Below are positions 45,319-53,859 of a stretch of DNA of 64,000 bases, one piece after another. This DNA comes from Amanita rubescens (taxonomy: Eukaryota; Basidiomycota; Agaricomycetes; Agaricales; Amanitaceae): the NCBI GenBank assembly GCA_015039365.1, contig WION01000037.1:62001-126000 (forward strand). The letters run 5' to 3'. The notes below the pieces were generated by a model, which saw only the letters and a list, made by a program, of their open reading frames with translations, ran no database searches and was not told where the DNA came from. The position numbers were made by a program, and so were the translations under genes. The number at the start of each line of letters is the position of its first letter. Positions within the stretch are counted from its first letter, which is position 1.

Positions 45319-48300
45319 TTACTCAGTTTTTTTCCCTTTGCTCCTGGTCTGATGCTTCTTTGAGGCCGCTTCTTTCTCCTGTCTCTTCCTGTCAGTGTCC
45401 TTTGTCCCCTTCTCATCCTGCTTTTTCTTTCCTTTACCCTTTGCTTTCACTTCCTTGTCCTTGTTCTCCATCCAGTTCTTCAAATCTAAGAAACAATAGG
45501 AACCTTTTTCCTCTCCCCAAACATCACCATCAGGAAGTGCTCCCTCATCCTCTTTCATCCACTGTAGCATGACAAGATAACTGGGCAATCTGGAAAATAA
45601 GTTTTTGACCTTATCATGCCACATGGTTTTGCCAACAAACAACTCCACAATCTCTGTCTCAGTTGGCCTTTTTATTCTCCATGCTCCATCACTGACCATC
45701 TGCTGTGAGAGTGAAATAGCCCTCAGACAGGCTTGATATCTCTTATAATATAAGCGCAATGGACCTTCAGTCTTGACACAGGGGTCCCTGAGCAAGTGGC
45801 TAGGGATGCCAAAAGTTCTGATCAGCTCAACTCTGTAGTCAGAGTCTGAGAGGGGAGGCTGAGCAGAAGGTAAATGGCTGGGCAGAGGAGCACTAAGTGA
45901 TTGTGCAAGAGGCTTGGGACCACCTTCATCTTCCTGGATAATTTTAGTAATAGGTGAATATAAGCTTGAACAGATGCTCACAATAGCAATAGCAAGACTA
46001 TATTCACCACTTTCCTTTGCCCAAACAATCTCATTATCATCCTCTACTGCTGTCTCAAAACGACCTTTAACATTCCAGTCACCCTCCTCATATACATAAA
46101 TCCTGTTATTGTGCTCTGAGGAATCATAAGCATGGCATTTACAGCAAATGGATAGGTTACTCACTTCTGACAGGTGAATACTTTTTTGCCAGTTCATTTA
46201 AAATGGGAGTCAGGTTTCCCCCAACCTTTATCTTCAAAGTCATTTGGGGCTTCTTTTCAGAAGGATCCTCTCCAGCTCTGAAGACCTTTACTTTTCCAAA
46301 TAATGATGCCAAGTCACTCCCCAAAAAATCCTTAGCATCCCCAGCATTAAAAACATTTCCTGCTGCCTTGCCACAAAAAAGACCACCTGTGGTGCGAGAA
46401 GACCCTTGAAGATCATGAGAATCATCAATCTGAACATCTACCTACATGTTGATATGGCTTTGGTTGTTTCAATAACATGACTCACCTTCATCTTGGCCAA
46501 AGAAATTTCCACCACCTGATCCTTTACTGTGACCTCCACCACTATCCATCTCAGACATGTCAACCTAGACCAATTCATTTTATAATTTTTTTGGTTGTAG
46601 TTCAAAATGACATACCTTGGATGTATCACCACCATTGCTGCCTTGCTCTTCAGAAATGTCAATCTAGGTCAAAAATTGTGAATACATTTATTACTTGCAA
46701 TGACAACTCATACCTTGGATGGACCTTGTCCAGTTACCACACCTTCCTCACACTTCTCTCTAGTAATGTCAATCTGAGCCTCATGGTGAAGATAAACCTA
46801 TTATTATACATATGAACACATACCTTGGAAAATTCTTCTCCAACACCATCTCCCATCTTCCTCATCCCCTCAGTCTGCCTATCATCCCCTATTTCCTCAA
46901 TCACATCTTTGCCACCCTCCTCAGGACTCTGCTCACCCTCCTCAATTGCATCACCCTCCTCAGGACTCTCATCCTCCTCAATTGCATCACTCTCCTCAAT
47001 GCTCCCACTCCCACCCCCCTCACTCCCACTCTCATCATCATTGCTTTCACTCCTGGCTGATCCCTCATATTCACTCCCACTGCTCACATGATCCTCTACT
47101 GCAATTTATTTATGTCAGGTGATATCAATGAGCCATCTAAAATGGTTCACCTTCAACTTCAGAACGACGGACACGCTTTGAGAATTGACTTGGTGTTGTT
47201 GTGAGAATTTGGATATTTGATGAACGTGGACGTTCAGGTGGGGCAACCGTAGTCCCCCTTTGCTGCAGAACCAGCTCTGCTCTAAATATATTTCAATTAG
47301 TTGTGGTGGATTGCACGGGGGCAGTGGATTGTATTGTAAGGGCACAGGTGTGTACAGGCGAGAACATGTAGGTACAGGTGGATATGGGTAAGTACAGTAG
47401 ATATAGGTGGGTATGAGCAAGTGCATGTAGGTATAGGTGGGTTGCAAACGGGTACAGGTGGAACGGATGGATTACGGTGGGGTACGGTTGAGTTGTGAGG
47501 GTGGTGGTGCGTGGTTTGGCGAGTGCGAGATGCCGGGTCGTTAGTCGTGGTGCGCGTGGATGTGAACGGGGTTGGTGACGGAGTACGGATGGGTTGTGGC
47601 GCAGTGCGGTTGAGTTGTGAGGGTGGTGGTTGAGTTGGAGGGCAGGTAGTGGGCGGTTCGGACAGCGCGAGGTGACGGGTAGTTGATAGTGGTAGTAGTG
47701 GGCAGCGAGCGCGAGGTGACGGGTCGTTGATGGTGGTGCGCGCGGACGTGAAGGGGTACAGGTAGGTTGCGACAGGGTACGGGGTTGAGGCGTGGCATGG
47801 AAGTGCACGGGAGACACCGGGTTGGGCGCGGGTGAGAACGGGAGACGCCGGGTAGGTGCCAGGTCGTCTGAGAAGGGATGTATATGGTATGGGGGGTTGG
47901 TTGAGCAGTGTGAAGGGACCGCGTGACGGTTTTTTGAGTTCGGAGGAGGCCAGAGGGTGTAGGGTGATGGATGGGAGTATTGGGGTTCATTGGGAATTCC
48001 GGTTGCGCGAGATGGTCCGATGTGATTGATTTTCGAGTGTAGGTATGGCATTGGGAGATGGGCAGGGTGGAGACGAGACCATACATCAGTAAAATAAATG
48101 AAAAAAACGGGCGCTACGCACCCAGTAAGGACTCTCGTGCTGGTTTCTGCTACAGAAGCTGCCGCGTCTTCACAGGCACGAGCAGCAGATGTTTTCCTAA
48201 AAAAGTCAGCATTGATAGTCTAAATGGCGAGTGACGCACCGTGATCCCTTCTTCTTTCGACCTTTCCTTTCCTTCTCCTCCTCCTTCTCCTCGTCAATAC

Positions 48301-48426
48301 GACGCTTTTTGACCGTTTTCTTCTTGAGTGATCGAGTTGAGGCTTGTGAGGCGGCTCGCTTGCGTCCAGTTCTTGATGTTGGTGGTGAAACAACGGCGGC
48401 GTTGGACTGCGATCGGGTGCGAGTCA
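45319..48426 (-). CDS. Spliced accessory gene of the CxC element
   Basis: Unknown protein built from about nine exons: 48426-48240 (basic MTRTRSQSNAAVVSPP..., KKKTVKKRR), 48196-48122, about 47281-47151 (RSEVE), 47098-46824 (very acidic, EESDAIEEDESPEEGD), 46779-46714, 46663-46616, 46564-46486, 46441-46165 (GKVKVFRAGEDPSEKKPQMT) and 46115-45319 (YVYEEGDWNVKGRFETAVED, then RVELIRTFGIPSHLLRD, ending in Lys-rich KKKQDEKGTKDTDRKRQEK). Splice sites are standard; the phase between exons 2 and 3 does not close, so one small exon may be missed. Three middle exons are tandem-like repeats. It lies upstream of, and on the same strand as, the CxC gene. No domain recognised. Confidence 0.5.
47290..48080. 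repeat. GGTACAGGTGGG-type minisatellite in an intron
   Basis: Degenerate GGTACAGGTGG, GGTATAGGTGGG, GGTGGTGCGTG and GCGAGGTGACGGGT words on the plus strand within the long intron of the accessory gene. Long ORFs over it are compositional. Confidence 0.6.
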
Positions 48427-48499
48427 TGGTGCAATGGCGGACGCTGAGAGATGTCACGTGTGACAGTGAGCAACCGTTATGCGCGTTATACAGAGCACT

Positions 48500-48743
48500 C
48501 GGAAGATGCCGAGGGGAACTGATGAGGAATCCACACGGAATATTCCACGCGGACATTCCGCACTCATTCCGCATTCCGCGTGGAATGGGTGCGGAATGGG
48601 TGCGGAATTGATGGGGAATGAGTCCAGAACACACAGCCATTTGTAGTGTACATACCAAACATGTTATATTGTGCGGAATACTGGGGATTCCGCACAGATT
48701 CCGCTGAATCCACGCGGAATGGGGGGGGGAGTGTAAAGTCCTC
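48500..48743. repeat. Right subterminal region of the CxC element
   Basis: Repeated CATTCCGCACTCATTCCGC / GGAATGGGTGCGGAATG words up to the right TIR. The same style occurs at the left end of the element at 26041. The accessory gene starts about 75 bases inside it, so this region probably holds its promoter. Confidence 0.65.
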
Positions 48744-50604
48744 CCGGAGACAAGCAACTTCAGTAAATGAACAAATTCATCAGTTGCCACGGTGGTGTCA
48801 GTGGCCTTGAGAGAGAAATATTCCATCTCGTCTACGCCGCGACGGAGACGGTCTCGCCAGTCCCTCAGCTCGCCCTTGGTGAGTTCCGGAAGGTCGGGTA
48901 TATCGGAGAATCCGTCGTCAGTTAGAGATTCGTCTTGGCTGTCGTTGTCGGGCTCTACCTCAACTTCTGGACTGAGATGACGAGCCCTGGTGTTGCGGGG
49001 AGGAGGCTGACAAGATACAATGAGGAAAGTGAAGCGCTTTGTGGAAATAGACTTACACCACCAGGTGAAGGGGAGCGACCACGACGAACAGCTGACTGAG
49101 GGAAGATGATGAGTGAAACACTTGATTGTTGTGGCCCGTACTTACAGGTACAGATACAGAAGGTTCATGGGAAGGGCAAATGCCCGTTATGCACTCCGGT
49201 TCACTGTTTGGATTCAGAAAGGGGGCTAGCATGCGCCACGGATAGCAGGCGTGAGCGCTGGGACTGAAGAGACCTTCCTCATTCGATACGGGGCCTTTCA
49301 GGTGGTGATCTCTTGGGGCTATAGCTTGGAATTACGAAATGATGAAGGACAGGTTAACTAAGGGACTGACCAATGAAAATAAACGGAACATCGGTGGGTT
49401 GATGCTCCAGTTCCACTTTTAATGCTTGGACACGCAAAAAGTCAGCCGTGAATGAGGTCGGCCCTGCGGTACCCGTTTGAAATGTTCTTTTGGCATTTTT
49501 CACCTTTGAATTTTTCGGGGCCATGACATCCCAGGCCAAACGCGTAAACTGTTCGCCTACGGCCCACATCACCAAGGCGGCGGGGTAGTTCAATTCCATG
49601 CCTAGCGAGGTGTTCATGGAAGGTACGATCGATGATTTGCCAAGGATGATCAATTGCTGAGTTAGGTATAATCAAAGGGAACGTCAGATTGTTCTTGTGT
49701 AGATGATCTACTACTTCTCCAAGTTCGCGTATAGTAAAGTTAGGTTGCAGCGGTGCTCTTCTATGGAACATTTTCTTATGAAGCTTACATTTAACGTAAG
49801 TGTTATTAAATATTGGGTAATAAGAGAGGCTTACAACAAAGGGCCAGACGGCGCAATTGACTTCAAGTATCAAAGAAGCAGGTGGTATGGGTAATTGTAC
49901 CCTGGAATTGCAACCACGGTGTTGTTCTGCAGCCACCATTCGTTCTCAGTTGGCTGCTGCAGTGGGGAGCGTGTTGGGACCATTTTGAGTTATGGTAGTG
50001 GCAGTGGCCCTCTCATTCGGGTTATCCCAGGGAATCATGACGCTGGTCGCGTACGCAAGTCCAGGAGGGTTTCGAGCTACGACGGCTGCAGTGGCGTTCA
50101 GGCTGGACGTGTAATTGATGGCACCGCGAGCACTCGCTGCAAGCTGCGGGGGGGTCGGAGGTAAAGTTATACTCGTATCGGTCTCGGGGGGAGCCGAGAC
50201 AAGTGGCTGGTGGGCGTCATATCGTTCACCACATACACAAAGTCCCGTAATCTCTAAGATATTCTATAATAGTTTACGTGAGTGATTTTATCATTAGAGG
50301 AGAGTAACTCACTGATGAATGATAACTTCCACAGTGACGAGAAGGGCAAGCACCACGTGCTGTGTTTGTAGGCGAGATTGAAAGGTGCATCCACCATTCG
50401 TGCCCACACTGGCACTTCTCGGTGGCATCCACTGGTTGTTGGCAAAACTCGGTACCATTTTGATAGACAGTACGGGGACAGTGACGGTTGCACTGAGGGT
50501 GAGTGCATCGCCCCCGCTGCGGCAAAGTTTCGCGCTGAGGTACAGATACAGAGCTGTGGACAACCAGCATGCGAGGATGGAGCGGGTAGGAATAGGCGCT
50601 ACGG
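48744..50604 (-). pseudogene. Multi-exon Cys-rich protein gene, cut at element border
   Basis: Minus-strand exons: about 50570-50312 with RGRCTHPQCNRHCPRTVY, EKCQCGHEWWMHLS and RGACPSRHCGSYHS (a zinc-binding-like Cys/His pattern) to a GTGAGT donor; about 50240-49960 (GLCVCGERYDAHQP, Pro-rich); parts of 49939-49354 (FPLIIPNSAIDHPWQ; NYPAALVMWAVGEQFTRLAW, KVELEHQPTDVPFIFIG); about 49320-49140 (HACYPWRMLAPFLNPNSEPE); 49015-48744 (DIPDLPELTKGELRDWRDRL, EMEYFSLKATDTTVATDEFV). The last exon runs straight into the TIR element at 48743 and its continuation is not found on the other side. Exon joins are approximate. I do not recognise a function; it may be host or element-encoded. Confidence 0.45.
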
Positions 50605-51588
50605 GGAAGTTTTTTGGGGGCATTTCCGAGTTTAAATATCTGATGCTTTGTTTATGCAGGTATAAAAAATCCGGCTGAATAGTAATCACTTGTGATGAGG
50701 GCAACGGGCGGCTTGCACATGTTTTGACCCGGGAAGCACGGCCAAGTGAGAATGGTCAAAAAATCAGATAGAGTCGGCTTGCTGCGGATTCTGAAGTGCT
50801 GGGACACATTTGGTCCATTGGGTGAGTAATTTTACTTGTCAGGCGTGTCAACGTTCGCATTAAGAACGTGAAGTTCGCGTCATTTAGAAAACAGGCAACG
50901 AATGAAGTAACTCTGCATTAATAACAAGGAGGAGATTGCAGTAAATGTTCATTGTGTCAGAAGATTCTACGAGGAGGGTGACCAGGTAATCGTGGTAAAA
51001 GCCTACAACCTCAATCGTGAAGGGTGGGTAGTGGTCATCCACGAAGGTCAAATCTACATATTCGATCGGAAAGCGAAGGAACATGTGGGTAGCTGTTCCA
51101 TGGGTCACACATTGATGACTAACTTCCATGCGGCAGTTTCACGTAAAAAGCTAGCAACTCATTCCGCACGATAGTTATCTGTTCCCCGAAATGCCAACAT
51201 CCAGAGGACAATACGTAGTAGTCATAAGCAGGGACAACATCAGAGAAGTATACCTGATCCGCAAGCTGAGAGTGGTCAATTTTTTCCTGGTAGGTCGTCG
51301 CAGTTACATGTCATCACCAATTTGTATCATGGAGGCCAGCATATTAGCAAGATGCGGTCCTTTGTCGAAACCGCAAGCATAAACAGATATCTATTGCATG
51401 ATTGAATATAAATTTATTGTTTCTTTCAATGTGACACAGAGAGACGAAAGACGGAATCAACGGAAACTGATACATCTACCGGGACAAGAGAATCGTACTT
51501 AGTGACGATGCAGAGAGGTATCATTACATGTGTTAGGTTATTACCGCCAGTGTCGGATCAACTTCAGTTCACCTTGTTGCGCATTCAC
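50605..51588. other. Unassigned region with KOW-like fragment
   Basis: Plus-strand reading around 50945-51085 gives RRFYEEGDQVIVVKAYNLNR and EGWVVVIHEGQIYIFDRKAK, which resembles a KOW motif (G-D-x-V-x-V ... G-x-x-G-x-V-V-x-I) as in Spt5-like proteins. A further VVVISRDNIREVYLI fragment follows at about 51210. No start, stop or splice structure can be supported. Confidence 0.25.
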
Positions 51589-52019
51589 TGTTACAAACGT
51601 ACGTCATAGCCTATCTTTTTCGTTATCTTATCGTCTATGTCATCCCTCCTACGTCATTGATTGCATATGCGTTCCTTCTGGAACATTCATCGTTTATCAT
51701 ATGCTATTCTATTTTATCACATGCATGTCGATTATCACATGTAAACCGTTCCATTATCACATGAAGCTGTTTTGTTATCACATGCATTCCTACTTACTAT
51801 ATTTGCGTATATACCTTGTACTATATAAACTACGCAAATATACGACTAGACTTCAGTCTAGTTTTAACAGTCAAAATCTGTCTCGTTATCGTTTAAACTC
51901 CCTTGAGGACTTATCCAATAACGCTCTTATTCTTTGAACGTTCTTAAGTGCCGGAATTCCCTTGAGGAACCTACGGTACCTGATAGGCTTGACTTATCAG
52001 TGAACGAACAAACGTAACA
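51589..52019 (+). repeat. 5' LTR of gypsy copy 2
   Basis: 431 bp, TGTTACAAACGT...AAACGTAACA. Differs from the 3' LTR (59662-60092) at about five positions, for instance GAAGCTGTTTTG versus GTAGCTGTTTCG and CGTTTAAACT versus CATTTAAGCT. Confidence 0.97.
51822..51865 (+). promoter_or_regulatory. Gypsy TATA box and predicted RNA 5' end
   Basis: TATATAA at 51822-51828; AGTCTAGTTTT at 51855-51865, 33 bases downstream, is the predicted start of R because it is exactly complementary to the 11 bases after the LTR. Confidence 0.7.
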
Positions 52020-52021
52020 AT

Positions 52022-52032
52022 AAAACTAGACT
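52022..52032 (+). promoter_or_regulatory. Self-priming primer binding site
   Basis: AAAACTAGACT, two bases after the 5' LTR, is the exact reverse complement of AGTCTAGTTTT at 51855-51865. This is the Tf1/sushi-type arrangement in which the RNA's own 5' end folds back to prime reverse transcription. No tRNA 3'-end complement (TGG...) is present at this position. Confidence 0.75.
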
Positions 52033-52080
52033 CCTCTCCGAGCACGATAGCTTTAACGCTCTCACCTCCCATCATTCACC

Positions 52081-53859
52081 ATTGCTCCACGACAATCTAA
52101 AAGTACCCCTCCGAATAACGCCAAACGAAACCCCCTTAATCATCTCTATTATCTCGACGAACATTCCATTCATTGGGATAAACGAGAAAACGGCTGGTGT
52201 TATACCGCTTCAGGAAAATCAGTACCAGGCCACCAGTTTTGGGTAAAACAAAAACTTGGAAGACCGCCAAATCAGTCCTTCCCATTTGAAGGAGGATTAT
52301 ACCTATACGAACGCAAACTTGCCTTCCACGAAGGCAGTAAACGTTGGTACGCCACCGAATCGGAAACAGGAGAAGAACCATACTTTATTAGAGACGAAAA
52401 TTTCGAAGGAGAACCCTTCGTAGGAGGAAAAGAGGAGTTATCACGAACCGCGCTACAACGTTGGAAGAAAGCGAACGAACCAGAGACCCTAACCACTAGT
52501 CAAGAAACTCCCGTCGCATCACCACACATTCATTACAGAGAAAGCGCCGAACCGTCAGGAGAGTCCGATAAAGAAGACGATAAAAATTCCCTCTCTGAAC
52601 AAGAGAAAGAAGAAGAATCCCAGGATAAACTCGAATACGCACCTGGAACCGAAGACGTTGTTATACCCACAGTCGAACAACAAGTTGAAGACGAAACCTC
52701 AGCTCAACTTATCGCTTCCTTATCCCTTGTAACCAAATCAAAACTCGAAGTTACACGACCCGCACCATTACCCCCTGTTACTTTCCCATATTTGTTTACC
52801 CCACCAATCAATCCATTTCCCTCTAGGAAAGGAAAAGAACGAGATATGAGTGGATCAGGACCCCGGACCGAACCAAGGTCAGATCTACCGAAGATCAAAC
52901 CTCCTAAACCGTTCGAAGGAGATTGAAAATATCTCAATCCGTTCATAGCAAAAGCCGAGTTATTCATGAAAATGAATAAAATGACGGATGCCCAAGATAA
53001 GATACAGTTCATTATGTATCATATTGACAGCAACGCTCAACAATGGCGCGACAACAAAATAACTGAATACGACGCCGAAACGACGAAGTACGCCGACTAT
53101 AACGCTTTTGTTAAAGAACTGAAAGAAGATTGGGGACAAGTAGATGAAGCAGGACTAGCCATGCACAGATTACTCACATGGAGAAAACTCCTGAAGCAAT
53201 CAATTAATCAATATATCGCACGCGTCGATCGAGATATCAATTTAGCCAAAATCACTGATGATACGACGAAATGTCATCTCCTAGTTTTGGGATTGCCAAA
53301 CACCTTACGAGAAAAACTACGACTAGGAGGTGCCCCGACAACCTATAAATCATTACGAACTCGTATCCTTGACATAGAAGTGGCAAACACTTTATTCTCC
53401 ACTTTTGGCCAAACCAAAGAAACTGACGATAAAATGGAAGTCGACGAGGCTGTATTAGAATTAAATCGACAAGCACGACGGATGCAAATTGCAGAAACCT
53501 CCATGGAATGGGTAAAAACCGCTGTATGTTATGGATGCAGAAAAACAGGACACTTAATATCCGACTGCCCTAATCCCAAGAAGAAATGACAAAACCTTGG
53601 GAACTCACGAGGAAGGGCAGTGCCGAAAGGATGATTTCGAGGAAAATCACGTGGACGAAACAATAACCGCAACAAAGGGAAAGGAAAAGGAAAAAGAATC
53701 AGAGCGCTGGATGCGGATAGCGGTGAAGACGACAGTGGATCGTCAAGTGAAGAATCCGACAGTGAAAACGACGAAGACCAGAGAATCGCCATCATACGAG
53801 AAATGGCGAAAACATTACCACGCAGCGCCCGCCGAAAACTGAACAAGAAGGGTTTTTAG
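52081..53859 (+). pseudogene. Gypsy gag, copy 2
   Basis: One frame from about 52081 to the TAG at 53857-53859, broken by TGA at 52924-52926, 53587-53589 and 53632-53634. The presumed start is ATT at 52081 (followed by GCT CCA CGA), as no in-frame ATG precedes the conserved region. Gag core: AKAELFMKMNKMTDAQDKIQ, ALRSxx-like MHRLLTWRKLLKQSINQYIA, HLLVLGLPNTLREKLRLGG. A classical CCHC knuckle CYGCRKTGHLISDC at 53527-53568 binds the RNA. Then basic RGRNNNRNKGKGKGK and an acidic Ser/Glu stretch. All three TGA could come from CGA. Confidence 0.88.
53850..53859 (+). promoter_or_regulatory. -1 ribosomal frameshift site GGGTTTT
   Basis: G GGT TTT in the gag frame (53850-53856) directly followed by TAG (53857-53859). 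It fits the canonical X XXY YYZ slippery heptamer, and the protease/pol frame is the -1 frame from here (TTA GAA CGA GAC GAT). Confidence 0.8.

Larger units (their letters stand above)
42397..48743 (-). mobile_element. 6.35-kb CxC5/CxC6 TIR element
   Basis: Left end CAGTACTTTACACTCCCCCC, right end GGGGGAGTGTAAAGTCCTC; the first ~16 bases form an inverted repeat, and each end then carries its own array of GGAATCYRTGTGG-type words. It encodes, on the minus strand, an accessory multi-exon gene (48426-45319) and a CxC5/CxC6 protein (45254-43095). CxC modules are known as companions of KDZ (Kyakuja-Dileera-Zisupton) transposases, but no classical KDZ transposase is present. The flanks (TTTGGTTT / CCGGAGAC) do not match although the deletion derivative at 26041 has an 8-bp duplication. 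Confidence 0.8.

Noticed and set aside
45319..46197. 292-codon ORF starting MNWQKSIHLSEVS as an independent gene
   Set aside because: Its first ~27 codons cross an exon end and an intron (GTGAGT...CCTCAG); the real frame enters by splicing at 46115.
47293..48086. Pro/His/Thr-rich ORFs of 181 and 252 codons
   Set aside because: They translate the intronic minisatellite in overlapping frames; exons on either side splice over it.
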